From contig OZ241752.1 in assembly GCA_965201155.1 (NCBI GenBank), positions 2,108,001 to 2,172,000 of the forward strand: 64,000 nt of DNA, written 5' to 3'. A program made the translations under genes and the position numbers. Below, one piece after another: positions 16,834 through 25,144 of the stretch. The first letter of the stretch is position 1; the number at the start of each line of letters is the position of its first letter. This DNA comes from JANQOH01 sp965201155 (lineage in GTDB: Bacteria > Pseudomonadota > Alphaproteobacteria > UBA7887). The notes under the pieces were generated by a model. The model searched no databases. It saw only the letters and a program-made list of their open reading frames with translations, and was not told where the DNA came from.

Positions 16834-16962
16834 ATGGCAGACGATCCTAATCAGTATTTTGACGAGCACCGGCTGATGTGGGTGCGGTTTGTCAAGCTAA
16901 CCGCGGCGAGCACGGCGCTGGTTGTCGTCACGCTGATCCTCATGGCGATATTTCTGACCTGA
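16834..16962 (+). CDS. aa3-type cytochrome c oxidase subunit IV (42 aa)
   Basis: A 42-residue peptide too short for most gene finders. It starts MADDPNQYFDEHRLMWVRF and ends with one transmembrane helix (KLTAASTALVVVTLILMAIF). This is the pattern of the small bacterial aa3-oxidase subunit IV family (a polar, acidic start, an aromatic residue before the helix, and the LILMAIFL ending). GGAGG lies five bases before the ATG. Its partners, the catalytic oxidase subunits, are not in the window, which is usual for this family. It is followed 19 bases later by mmcB. Confidence 0.85.
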   Translation: MADDPNQYFDEHRLMWVRFVKLTAASTALVVVTLILMAIFLT

Positions 16963-16981
16963 CCCCGCCCCGCCGGGGGCC

Positions 16982-17521
16982 GTGCAACATGCGCTGCCGT
17001 TTGCCGCTCCGCCGCCCTGCGCGGTGCGTCGGCGGGCGCCTGCCGCCCACGGCGCCTGGCATGGCGGGACGGCGCCCCCGCCAGATGCGGCGGACATTGC
17101 GCGCGGCGCCGTCCGCCTGCTGGAGTCGATGCGCTTCCGCACGCTCACGGAATTGCGTCTCGCGTCGGGTCAGCGGGTGGATGTCATCGGCCTTGACGGG
17201 CGCGGACGCTTTGCGGTCGCGGAGGTCAAGTCGGGGCTTGCGGATTTGCGCGCCGACGTCAAATGGCCTGGTTATCTGCCGTTTTGCGACTGGTTCTATT
17301 TTGCTGTCGGTCCGGGCTTCCCGCTTGATTCCCTGCCCGAGGAGGCGGGAATCATCATCGCCGACGGTTATCGCGGCGAGGTGGTGCGGGCGGCGCCGGG
17401 GCGGCGCATGAACACTGCGGCGCGCCGCCGCCAGACCCTGATTTTCGCGCATGCCGCGAGCGCGCGGCTGCGGCGCCTGCTGAATGCCGGCGCGGCGCCG
17501 CCGCTACAGCCCGGAGAATGA
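16982..17521 (+). CDS. mmcB: MmcB-family DNA repair protein
   Basis: A 179-residue protein of the MmcB (DUF1052) family, found in alphaproteobacteria; in Caulobacter it is part of the DNA-damage response. The nuclease-like core is visible: TLTELRLASGQRVDVIGLDG, then AVAEVKSGLADLRADVKW with the E-x-K catalytic-type motif, and YLPFCDWFYFAV. The start is uncertain: GTG at 16982 is used, and the first 25 or so residues are poorly conserved and alanine/proline-rich, so the true start may lie further in. It lies directly after the oxidase subunit IV gene and ahead of the RraA-like gene. Confidence 0.85.
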   Translation: MQHALPFAAPPPCAVRRRAPAAHGAWHGGTAPPPDAADIARGAVRLLESMRFRTLTELRLASGQRVDVIGLDGRGRFAVAEVKSGLADLRADVKWPGYLPFCDWFYFAVGPGFPLDSLPEEAGIIIADGYRGEVVRAAPGRRMNTAARRRQTLIFAHAASARLRRLLNAGAAPPLQPGE

Positions 17522-17546
17522 GCGCGTAACAGAGCGGAGACTTGCA

Positions 17547-18206
17547 ATGAGCGACTCGGCAACCGACCTTACGGCGCGGCTCGAAAAGCTCTATACCGGA
17601 GTGGTGTTCGACACGCTGTCGGCGCTGGGGCTTCACAATCAGGCGCTGCCGCCGGCAGTGCGCGCGCTGGACCCGGGACCGGTTGTCGCCGGGCGCGTAT
17701 GGACGATGAGCGGCGTTCGCGCACCGGCCATCAGCCGTGACGAAAGCCTGCTGGCCTGGACCGAGTTCCTGTCGGCGGCGCCGGCGGACCATGTGGTCGT
17801 GTGTCAGGCGAATGAAGACACGATTGCGCTGATGGGTGAGCTTTCCGCCGAAACGCTGAAGTCGCGCGGCGTGCGCGGCTATGTGGTGGACGGCGGCTGC
17901 CGCGATATCGATTTCATCCTGAAGCTCGGCTTTCCGGTCTATTGCACCTTTGTTACGCCGGCGGACATCGCGGGGCGCTGGCGCGTGGGCGATATGGGAA
18001 CCTCGGTCCGCATCGGGCAGTTGGACATCGCCACCGGGGATTATCTGATCGGTGACCGCGACGGCGTGGTGATTATTCCGGAAGCGCAGGCGGAGACGGT
18101 GATTGCGCAGGCGGAAGCAGCGGTCGCGGCGGAGGACAAGGTGCGCGAGGCGATACTTTCCGGTGTGGACCCGAAACAGGCGTATCTGCAATTCGGCAAG
18201 TTCTGA
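17547..18206 (+). CDS. RraA-like / HMG aldolase-type protein
   Basis: A 219-residue protein of the RraA/dimethylmenaquinone-methyltransferase-like family. Members include 4-hydroxy-4-methyl-2-oxoglutarate aldolases, oxaloacetate decarboxylases and the RNase E regulator RraA. Signatures: VFDTLSALG near the start, the GVRGYVVDGGCRDID motif (metal/substrate loop with the conserved Arg-Asp), the following FPVYCTFVTPAD segment, and GDRDGVVIIPEA. The ATG at 17547 is preceded by GCGGAGA. A frame upstream is open but overlaps the end of mmcB and was rejected. Enzymatic aldolase function is more likely than RNase regulation because such proteins are usually catabolic; this is inference. Confidence 0.82.
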   Translation: MSDSATDLTARLEKLYTGVVFDTLSALGLHNQALPPAVRALDPGPVVAGRVWTMSGVRAPAISRDESLLAWTEFLSAAPADHVVVCQANEDTIALMGELSAETLKSRGVRGYVVDGGCRDIDFILKLGFPVYCTFVTPADIAGRWRVGDMGTSVRIGQLDIATGDYLIGDRDGVVIIPEAQAETVIAQAEAAVAAEDKVREAILSGVDPKQAYLQFGKF

Positions 18207-18219
18207 ACGGGTATGGGAG

Positions 18220-19059
18220 ATGAGCAGCGCTACCAGACTGCGTCCCGGGGCGGGCGCCGCCATGACGCGGCGCGAAGTGGGCCGGGGGCTGGCTGCGACC
18301 GGTATCGCCGCGCTGGCCGGGGGCGCCCTCAGCGGTTGTGAACAGAATGATGCGCTGGGCCGGGAGCAATTGCTTCTGGTTTCCGATGCGCAACTGGCGC
18401 AGCTCGCCATCGCCACATGGTATACGGTGCTCCACTACACGCCGCGGTCGCAGGATGCGCGTGCACGGGCGCGGGTGAATGCGGTGGGACCGCGCATTGT
18501 CGAGGCCGCGCACCGGAGCTTCCCGGAGCATGCGCTGGCGGATTACGACTGGGAGTTCGAGGTATTCGACGACGACCAGATCAATGCCTGGGTGATGCCC
18601 GGCGGCAAGGTGGGGTTCTATACCGGCATTCTGGACGTGATGGAGAATGACGACCAGCTTGCCGCGGTGATGGGCCATGAAGTGGGCCATGTGGTGGGGC
18701 GCCACGCGGCCGAAAGGTACAGCCAGGAATTGCTGGCGCAGATCGGAACAGCGGCGGCCGTCGCGGCGCTGACGGCGTATGACACGCCCTATGGAGGGGA
18801 GATTGCCGCCGTGCTGGGTGCCGGCGTCACCTTCGGCGTCATCCTGCCCTACTCGCGTCGCCATGAATATGAAGCGGACCGCCTGGGCGTGGACTTCATG
18901 CGGGGCGGCGGTTACGCAGCGCCGGAAGCGCTGCGATTCTGGGAGAAACTGGCAGCGCGTTCGGAAGCTTCGCCGCTGGCGTTCATGAGCACCCACCCCT
19001 CGGACGAAGAGCGCATTGCCGCCCTGCGCGAGCATCTGGATATGCAGGGCGGCGCCTGA
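18220..19059 (+). CDS. M48-family zinc metalloprotease, lipoprotein
   Basis: A 279-residue secreted peptidase of the M48 (BepA/LoiP-like) group. The zinc motif HEVGH is at residues 153-157 and the third ligand lies in EYEADRLG. The N-terminus contains a twin-arginine-like TRREVGRG followed by a hydrophobic run and a lipobox LSGC (C40), so the protein is probably anchored as a lipoprotein and possibly exported by Tat. The first 14 residues before MTRREV may not be translated: an alternative start lies at 18262. The gene starts 14 bases after the RraA-like gene. Such proteases act in outer-membrane protein quality control. Confidence 0.88.
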   Translation: MSSATRLRPGAGAAMTRREVGRGLAATGIAALAGGALSGCEQNDALGREQLLLVSDAQLAQLAIATWYTVLHYTPRSQDARARARVNAVGPRIVEAAHRSFPEHALADYDWEFEVFDDDQINAWVMPGGKVGFYTGILDVMENDDQLAAVMGHEVGHVVGRHAAERYSQELLAQIGTAAAVAALTAYDTPYGGEIAAVLGAGVTFGVILPYSRRHEYEADRLGVDFMRGGGYAAPEALRFWEKLAARSEASPLAFMSTHPSDEERIAALREHLDMQGGA

Positions 19060-19074
19060 CCGGCGCGCGGCCCC

Positions 19075-19482
19075 TCAGCGTGGGCGGAACGCTTCGTCAG
19101 GAACCACCTGCAGGCCGTCGACAATGCTGTTGGTCTGGTTGAACAGGCCGATCACGCCTATGAGTTCGCCCAGCATTTCATCGTCAAGGCCGAGCTTGCG
19201 CGCGGCGGCGGTGTGCGACCGCACGCAATATTCGCAGCCATTGGTCGCGCTGACGGCGATGGCCACGATCTCCTTGGTCAAGGGGTCGAGGCGTCCCGGC
19301 GCCATGACTTCGTCAAGCTGGTTCCAGATTCGCTCCAGAGTGGGCGGATGGGCGGCGATGGTCTTCCAGAAATTGGGTATGAAGTCGATACCCCGCCGCG
19401 TCATGATGCGGTCATAGACTGCGCGCACCCGTTCGTCGGCATCCTCATATTCGACCATCGGCACGGTCGGTCCCATTGTCAT
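19075..19482 (-). CDS. Carboxymuconolactone decarboxylase/AhpD-like protein
   Basis: A 135-residue member of the CMD/AhpD family. The redox-active site is visible as CEYCVRSHTAAARKLG (CxxC plus downstream histidine), which indicates an alkylhydroperoxidase-like activity rather than the true decarboxylase. FIPNFWKTIAAHPPTLERIW is the family's N-terminal helix pair. GGGAGAA precedes the ATG. It lies 41 bases downstream of phaB on the same strand and is probably co-transcribed with it. Confidence 0.87.
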   Translation of the reverse strand: MTMGPTVPMVEYEDADERVRAVYDRIMTRRGIDFIPNFWKTIAAHPPTLERIWNQLDEVMAPGRLDPLTKEIVAIAVSATNGCEYCVRSHTAAARKLGLDDEMLGELIGVIGLFNQTNSIVDGLQVVPDEAFRPR

Positions 19483-19523
19483 GTCGGTGTTCTCCCGGTT
19501 TCTGATCCGCTCGGCCTGTACCC

Positions 19524-20249
19524 CTAATACATGTGCTGGCCGCCGTTGATCGACAGGGTAGAGCCGGTGATGAAGCCGGCGTCATCGGCTACCAGAAACA
19601 CCACGGCGCGGGCGATCTCGTCGGCGCGGCCAAGGCGTCCGACGGGGATGCGTTCGATGATGCGGGTCAGCACCCGTTCCGGAACGGCGGCGACCATGTC
19701 GGTGTCGATATAGCCCGGTGCGATGGCGTTGACGGTAATCCCCTTGGCTGCGCCTTCCTGCGCCAGCGCCTTGGTGAAGCCGTGAATGCCCGATTTGGCG
19801 GCGGCGTAGTTCACCTGGCCGTATTGTCCGGCCTGGCCGTTGATCGAACCGATATTGACGATGCGCCCGAAGCCGCGCTCCCGCATGCCGTCGATCACAG
19901 CGCGCGCCATGTTGAAGCATGAGCCGATATTGGTATCGATGACCGCCTGCCACATGTCGTGGGTCATGCGGTGTATGGTGCCGTCGCGCGTGATTCCGGC
20001 GTTGTTGATGAGGACCTCGACGGACCCCAGCGTGTTTGTGATGTCCGCGATGCCTGCAGCGCACGCGTCGAAATCAGACACGTCCCACTTGAAGACGGGA
20101 ATGGCGGTTTCAGCGTGGAATGCGCGGGCGCGTTCGTCATTGCCGGCATAGACCGCGGCAACGCGATAGCCTTCCCGTTCCAGAGCCTGCGAAATTGCGG
20201 CGCCGATGCCGCGTGTTCCGCCGGTGACGACAGCAACCCTTCCGGTCAT
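19524..20249 (-). CDS. phaB: Acetoacetyl-CoA reductase
   Basis: A 241-residue NADPH-dependent short-chain dehydrogenase matching PhaB, which makes (R)-3-hydroxybutyryl-CoA for polyhydroxyalkanoate synthesis. Seen: the TGGTRGIG cofactor motif, NNAGITRDGTIHRMT, the catalytic serine in NIGSINGQAGQYGQ, the Y-x3-K in NYAAAKSG, and the ending TLSINGGQHMY, which is characteristic of this enzyme. AGGAGA precedes the ATG. No phaA or phaC is in the window. A perfect palindrome about 76 bases upstream is a likely operator. Confidence 0.93.
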   Translation of the reverse strand: MTGRVAVVTGGTRGIGAAISQALEREGYRVAAVYAGNDERARAFHAETAIPVFKWDVSDFDACAAGIADITNTLGSVEVLINNAGITRDGTIHRMTHDMWQAVIDTNIGSCFNMARAVIDGMRERGFGRIVNIGSINGQAGQYGQVNYAAAKSGIHGFTKALAQEGAAKGITVNAIAPGYIDTDMVAAVPERVLTRIIERIPVGRLGRADEIARAVVFLVADDAGFITGSTLSINGGQHMY

Positions 20250-20324
20250 GGATGTTCTCCTGTGCGATGGTTTTCGAAGCGCGGAGGCGCGGCTTCATCG
20301 GCACAGGATATGGCGTATGCGAAC

Positions 20325-20346
20325 TCATTTCGCAACTGCGAAATGA
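20325..20346 (-). promoter_or_regulatory. Perfect 22-bp palindrome upstream of phaB
   Basis: Ten bases TCATTTCGCA (20325-20334) are followed by AC and by the exact reverse complement TGCGAAATGA (20337-20346). On the minus strand a TTGCGA inside the palindrome lies 17 bases before CATATC, a plausible -35/-10 pair for phaB. A bound regulator would therefore cover the -35 element. The core GCA-N2-TGC is a plausible target for a PHA or fatty-acid responsive repressor, but the regulator is not in the window. Confidence 0.7.
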
Positions 20347-20394
20347 CAATCATGTCGTGACTTCGGCAAAACGCCCCCGCGCCGCCGGCAAGGG

Positions 20395-21288
20395 CTATGA
20401 CGCCGCCGCTTCCTCCCCCGCCTGCGCAGCAAAGATTGACGTATAACCGCCCGACCAGTCCGGCGGAATCAGGCACGGGCGCGGGTCATGATGCGCCCAG
20501 CGCGCAGCCTCGCCGCGTACGACATGCCGATAATGCCTGGTGCGCGACGGGTTGGGGGTATAGGGAAACGCATCGGCGGAACTATAGGCGTTGAGCAGAA
20601 GCGGGCGTCCGTCGGCCGCCATGCTGGGCGGAGAGCCGTGCACGGTGCGGCAGTTGTGCACCGTGATGGACCCCGCAGGACCGGTGAGATGCCGGACCTT
20701 GCCGAGGTCAAGCGTTGTCGCGTCTGCGTCCGACAGGCTGCCGGTCCAGCGGCCTTGCGCGTCATACTGGTCGTAAAGCCGGCCCTCATGACTGCCGGGG
20801 ATCACCGCAACGGGGCCGTCCTCCATGCCGGCGTCGTAGAGATAGGCGCCGATCGTCAGCGGGCTGTAGTTGGTGTGGGGGTAGAACTGGATGTCCTGGT
20901 GCCACTGCACGCCGTTGCCGGTGCTCGGCCATTTGAAATTGAGCTTGGAGTGGTGAAACACGACATCCGGCCCGACGAGGTCGGCAGCGACGTCGGCGAT
21001 CAGCGCGGTTGCGAATTCCCAATAGGTGTCATGCCGCGTGTCGGGCTCCTTGACGCGCCGGATCATGGGGCGGGCGGCGTCATGGCCCGGGGCGAGGTCG
21101 AACACCGCGCCGGATTCGGAGACTGTCCGGCTTTGCTCCACGAACTCGGCGGTCACCGCACGAAGGCGGTCCAGCCATTCCTCCGGGATCAGCTTTTCCA
21201 CCATGATATAGCCATCGGTGAAATAGGCTTCGCGCTGTCGGGCGCTGAGCACGCGCGCCGGGCGGGAAAGGATTTCTTCGGGGGTCAT
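20395..21288 (-). CDS. PhyH-family Fe(II)/2-oxoglutarate dioxygenase, second gene
   Basis: A 297-residue phytanoyl-CoA dioxygenase family protein. The iron ligands are in QWHQDIQFY (H130, D132) and RTVHGSP (H217); PVAVIPGSH before the distal part is a family hallmark. It is not a close copy of the PhyH enzyme at the start of the window: the surrounding sequences differ throughout. A good GGAGG precedes the ATG. It is divergent from tldD and lies upstream of phaB on the same strand with a 145-base gap that contains the palindrome. Substrate unknown. Confidence 0.9.
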   Translation of the reverse strand: MTPEEILSRPARVLSARQREAYFTDGYIMVEKLIPEEWLDRLRAVTAEFVEQSRTVSESGAVFDLAPGHDAARPMIRRVKEPDTRHDTYWEFATALIADVAADLVGPDVVFHHSKLNFKWPSTGNGVQWHQDIQFYPHTNYSPLTIGAYLYDAGMEDGPVAVIPGSHEGRLYDQYDAQGRWTGSLSDADATTLDLGKVRHLTGPAGSITVHNCRTVHGSPPSMAADGRPLLLNAYSSADAFPYTPNPSRTRHYRHVVRGEAARWAHHDPRPCLIPPDWSGGYTSIFAAQAGEEAAAS

Positions 21289-21443
21289 GGCGCTGCCTCC
21301 GCGGAGTATTTGTGGATTACGGCTCTCCCCATATATCTTATCGCAGGCACGGTGCCGGGCGGCAAGCCGCGCAGCAGGCGGGTATCTTGCGCCTGCGCCG
21401 GGTCTGACTAGAGTGGCGGCGGCGAAAATCGGAGGGTTGGACG

Positions 21444-22880
21444 ATGGCGGATCCGGCGCGGCTGGATGACCTGTTTTTTGCGCGCACGGGCATGGACCCC
21501 GCGCGTGTCGACTCGCTGGTGGGCGACGCCCTTGACGGCGCCGATGACGGCGAACTCTATCTGGAATATTGCCAGACGGAATCGTTCGCCTTTGACGACG
21601 GCAAGCTGAAATCCGCCAGTTTCGACACGGCGCAGGGATTCGGGCTGCGTGCCGTTTCCGGCGAGGCGACGGGCTACGGACATGCGTCGGAGCTCAGCGA
21701 AGCCGCCATTCGCCGCGCTGCCGAAACGGTGAAAGCGGTGCGCGGCGGACATGCGGGGCAGGTGGATGTTGCTCCCGCCGCCACCAACCGCCAGTTCTAT
21801 ACGCCAGACAATCCGCTGGACGCGGTGGCGTTTGCCGACAAGGTGGCTTTGCTGCAGGAGATCGACTCCTATGCACGCCGGGCGGACCCGCGCGTGCAGC
21901 AGGTGATGGCGTCACTCAACGGCAGTTGGCAGGCGGTGGCGATTCGCCGCGCGGACGGCGCGCAGGCGGGCGATATCCGGCCCTTGCTGCGCCTCAACGT
22001 GTCGGTCGTCGTGGAAGGCAACAGGGTACGCGAGACCGGCTCATACGGTTCCGGCGGGCGCCATGCCTATGACGTCCTGCTGGCGCCTGAAACATGGCAG
22101 GGGCATGTAGATGAGGCATTGCGCCAGGCGCTGGTGCTGCTCGAGGCCAGGGCGGCGCCGGCGGGGGAAATGCCGGTGGTGCTCGGCCCCGGCTGGCCGG
22201 GCATCCTGCTTCATGAAGCCATCGGCCACGGCCTCGAGGGCGACTTCAACCGCAAGAAAACCAGCGTGTTTGCGGGGCTGATGGGGGAGCGCGTCGGCGC
22301 GCCGGGGGTCACGGTGGTCGATGACGGCACGCTGGCCGACCGGCGCGGCTCGCTCACCATTGATGATGAAGGCACCCCGACCCAATGCACCACGCTGATC
22401 GAGGACGGTATTCTGGTCGGCTATATGCAGGACCGGCTGAATGCTCGGCTGATGGGGACGGTCTCGACCGGAAACGGGCGGCGCGAGAGCTATGCGCACC
22501 AGCCCATGCCGCGTATGCGCAACACGATTATGCAGGCCGGCTCGGAAGCGCCGGAAGATATCATCCGGCGGGTTCCGAAAGGGCTTTACGCGGTCAATTT
22601 CGGCGGCGGACAGGTGGACATCACATCGGGCAAGTTCGTGTTCTCGGCTTCCGAGGCGTATCACATCGAAGACGGCCGGGTGGGCGCGCCGGTCAAGGGC
22701 GCGACGCTGATCGGCACCGGCCATGAAGTGCTGAAAAATGTCCGCGCCATCGGCCATGACATGCGCCTTGACCCGGGCATCGGCACATGCGGCAAGGACG
22801 GCCAGGGCGTTCCCGTCGGGGTCGGTCAGCCGACTCTTCTGGTTGACGGTTTGACAGTCGGCGGCACCGAAGCCGCCTGA
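21444..22880 (+). CDS. tldD: Metalloprotease TldD
   Basis: A 478-residue TldD protein, partner of TldE/PmbA in a cytoplasmic zinc protease that degrades unfolded or modified peptides and microcin precursors. The zinc motif is HEAIGHGLEGDFNRKK (HEXXXH form), and MPRMRNTIMQAG and the C-terminal GIGTCGKDGQGVPVGVG are conserved in the family. GGAGGG precedes the ATG. TldE is not in the window, which is common. The NosR-like gene starts 13 bases later. Confidence 0.96.
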   Translation: MADPARLDDLFFARTGMDPARVDSLVGDALDGADDGELYLEYCQTESFAFDDGKLKSASFDTAQGFGLRAVSGEATGYGHASELSEAAIRRAAETVKAVRGGHAGQVDVAPAATNRQFYTPDNPLDAVAFADKVALLQEIDSYARRADPRVQQVMASLNGSWQAVAIRRADGAQAGDIRPLLRLNVSVVVEGNRVRETGSYGSGGRHAYDVLLAPETWQGHVDEALRQALVLLEARAAPAGEMPVVLGPGWPGILLHEAIGHGLEGDFNRKKTSVFAGLMGERVGAPGVTVVDDGTLADRRGSLTIDDEGTPTQCTTLIEDGILVGYMQDRLNARLMGTVSTGNGRRESYAHQPMPRMRNTIMQAGSEAPEDIIRRVPKGLYAVNFGGGQVDITSGKFVFSASEAYHIEDGRVGAPVKGATLIGTGHEVLKNVRAIGHDMRLDPGIGTCGKDGQGVPVGVGQPTLLVDGLTVGGTEAA

Positions 22881-22893
22881 TTTCGTCACCATT

Positions 22894-25065
22894 ATGCTGA
22901 ACTGCGGCGGCGGCGCGGTGCTGCGCGCCTGTTGCCCGTTCCTGTCGGGCGTCTTCCTCCTGTGTCTGGTCGCCTGTTTCAGCGCCGCTGCGCAGGCGGG
23001 GTACATGGACCCGCTGGAGGCCCGTGTCGACCGCACAGTGCTGGCCCAGGCTTTTCCCGGCGCCGACTCGATCGGCGCTGTGACCGGCACCCCGCCCCAT
23101 GCACCGGTGCTGTCAGACGGCGAAGTGGTAGGGCACGTCATGTCCACCCACAACACTGTGGGGTCGATAGGGTTTGCCGGCGATACGTTCGATATCGTGG
23201 TCGGATTGAAAAACGATTCGACGATTGCCGGCACGGCGTTGCTGGAACATTACGAGCCGATTATCGGCCCGAGCGCCATCCGCGCGGACGCGGTGCAGAA
23301 TTACCTCGACACGCTGTCCGGTCTGCCGGCGGCGCGGCAGACGCGGGAAAAGAAGCGCGCGTCGCTGGACGGGATTTCGGGTGCTACCGTCAGTTCGAAA
23401 TTGATGTTCAGTGCGGTCTTTGCATCGGCGCAGCGAACGGCTCTTGATACCGGCCTGATCGCGGATAATGCAGCCCGGGGCGGACTCAGCCTTGATCTCG
23501 ACTACTATGAGGATATGCGGTGGCGGCATCTGGTCGAGCAGGGTGAGCTCGGCCGACTGCTGGTGACGGAAGGCGAGGCGGCGCAGGCACTCGGGGGGTC
23601 GGCATCGCTTGATCCGGCATCCGAACGGGTTTTCGCCGATGTCTATGCGGCGATGGTGACGCCTGCCGGCGTCGGACACAATCTGTTCGGGAAGAAATGG
23701 CACAATGTGAACATGGCGCAGATCGATCAGGGGGACAGCATCATCCTGGTCGCTTCGCGTGGGAAGTATGACGCGCTGGGGTCGCGGCAGGCGCTGAGCA
23801 GCAGCTTCGACCGCGTCGAGATCATGCAGGGCGAGCGCCGCTACACCCTCAACTACAATAACAAGCTGAAACATGCCGGGGTGCAGATGCTGGGCGCCCC
23901 CCGTTTGCGCAGCCAGGCGCTGTTCCGCATGCGCGCGCGTGACGGGTTCGACCCGCTGGCGCCGTGGGCGCTGCATCTGCATGTCGAGCCGCGAGCAGCG
24001 GGAGCAGACCCGGCGCAGGAGCCGGCGCTTTTCGTCATGCCCTACCGTGTGTCGGCGAAGTATGTCGCAGGCGATGATTTCGCGCTTGAAGAAGCGGGGT
24101 TCAAGGAACCGGAATATGCACTGGCCGGACAGGTGCGGGTGAGCACTCTCAATGAGTGGCAGCACGTCTGGCTGGCGCGCAGCGGCGATATTCTGATCCT
24201 GGCGGTGCTGCTCACCGCATTGACGGTGATTCTGGTGTTTCAGAACCCGCTCGCGCGCCGGCGGCGGCTGCATGCGGCGGTGCGCTTCGGGTTTCTGGCG
24301 TTCGTGCTGGTGTGGCTCGGTTTCTCGAAGGACGCGCAACTGACGACGATCAATATCCTGACCTACGCACAGGCGGCGTTTCGCGAAATCGACCCGATCC
24401 TCTTTCTTCTCGACCCGTTGATCTTTCTTCTGTCGGTCTATGTGGGGTTGTCCCTGATCCTGTGGGGGAGGGGGGTGTTTTGCGGCTGGCTGTGTCCGTT
24501 CGGCGCCATGCAGGAATTGTCGAACCGGGCGGCGCGCTGGGCCGGCGTTCGCCAGATCGCTGTCGCGGAAACTGTGCAGGAGCGCCTGTGGGCGGTGAAA
24601 TATGTGGTGCTGGCGGGGATCACCGCACTGGCTGCGCTGGTGTCGATGAACAGCGCCAACGCGGCGGCGGAGGTCGAGCCTTTCAAGACAGCGATCGTTG
24701 TCATGTTCGACCGTTCCTGGCCCTATATTGCCTGGGCGGTGGCGTTGCTGGCGGCCGGGCTGGTGATCGAGCGTTTCTTCTGCCGCTTTCTCTGCCCGCT
24801 CGGCGCGGCGCTGGCGGTTCTGGGGCGTCTGCGCCTGCTGAACTGGCTGAAGCGCCGCCCGCAATGCGGCAATCCGTGCACGATTTGCAAGAGTTCATGC
24901 CCGGTCGGCGCGGTCCGCTCCGATGGCGCCATCGACATGAACGAGTGTTTCCAGTGTCTGGACTGCCAGGTCGATTATCACGACAATACCGTGTGCCCGC
25001 CCCTGGTACGCACGCGGAAACAATTGGCGCGTCTGTCGCCAGCGGCGCCCCCGACTGTTTCCTGA
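22894..25065 (+). CDS. NosR/NirI-family membrane flavo-iron-sulfur protein
   Basis: A 723-residue inner-membrane protein of the NosR/NirI family. Order: signal-like hydrophobic start (about 15-35); periplasmic FMN-binding domain with the covalent-flavin motif SGATVSS at about residue 165; a membrane region of about six helices starting near 430; cytoplasmic CGWLCPFGA and CRFLCPLGA motifs of the polyferredoxin type; and two 4Fe-4S cysteine clusters (CGNPCTICKSSCPVGA and CFQCLDCQVDYHDN). NosR supplies electrons to nitrous oxide reductase. No nosZ, nosD or nir gene is nearby, so this orphan copy may feed another periplasmic acceptor. It follows tldD by 13 bases. Confidence 0.87.
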   Translation: MLNCGGGAVLRACCPFLSGVFLLCLVACFSAAAQAGYMDPLEARVDRTVLAQAFPGADSIGAVTGTPPHAPVLSDGEVVGHVMSTHNTVGSIGFAGDTFDIVVGLKNDSTIAGTALLEHYEPIIGPSAIRADAVQNYLDTLSGLPAARQTREKKRASLDGISGATVSSKLMFSAVFASAQRTALDTGLIADNAARGGLSLDLDYYEDMRWRHLVEQGELGRLLVTEGEAAQALGGSASLDPASERVFADVYAAMVTPAGVGHNLFGKKWHNVNMAQIDQGDSIILVASRGKYDALGSRQALSSSFDRVEIMQGERRYTLNYNNKLKHAGVQMLGAPRLRSQALFRMRARDGFDPLAPWALHLHVEPRAAGADPAQEPALFVMPYRVSAKYVAGDDFALEEAGFKEPEYALAGQVRVSTLNEWQHVWLARSGDILILAVLLTALTVILVFQNPLARRRRLHAAVRFGFLAFVLVWLGFSKDAQLTTINILTYAQAAFREIDPILFLLDPLIFLLSVYVGLSLILWGRGVFCGWLCPFGAMQELSNRAARWAGVRQIAVAETVQERLWAVKYVVLAGITALAALVSMNSANAAAEVEPFKTAIVVMFDRSWPYIAWAVALLAAGLVIERFFCRFLCPLGAALAVLGRLRLLNWLKRRPQCGNPCTICKSSCPVGAVRSDGAIDMNECFQCLDCQVDYHDNTVCPPLVRTRKQLARLSPAAPPTVS

Positions 25066-25105
25066 CCGCGCCGGTGCCGCACTCGTCGTAAATTTTTTGC
25101 TTGTG

Positions 25106-25138
25106 CCCTATCGTACATGAAATGAATGTGCTATAGGG
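25106..25138 (+). promoter_or_regulatory. 33-bp inverted repeat, likely operator of the S24 regulator
   Basis: Left arm CCCTATCGTACAT (25106-25118) and right arm ATGTGCTATAGGG (25126-25138) match as inverted repeats at 11 of 13 positions around a 7-base spacer. The right arm ends six bases before the regulator's ATG and includes its ribosome binding region, so binding would block both transcription and translation starts. The position strongly suggests autoregulation by the encoded LexA/CI-like repressor. Confidence 0.72.
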
Positions 25139-25144
25139 GTTTAC

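Noticed and set aside
23113..24864. A 583-codon open frame on the minus strand
   Set aside because: Antisense to the NosR-like gene; low-complexity Arg/Gln/His composition and no motif.
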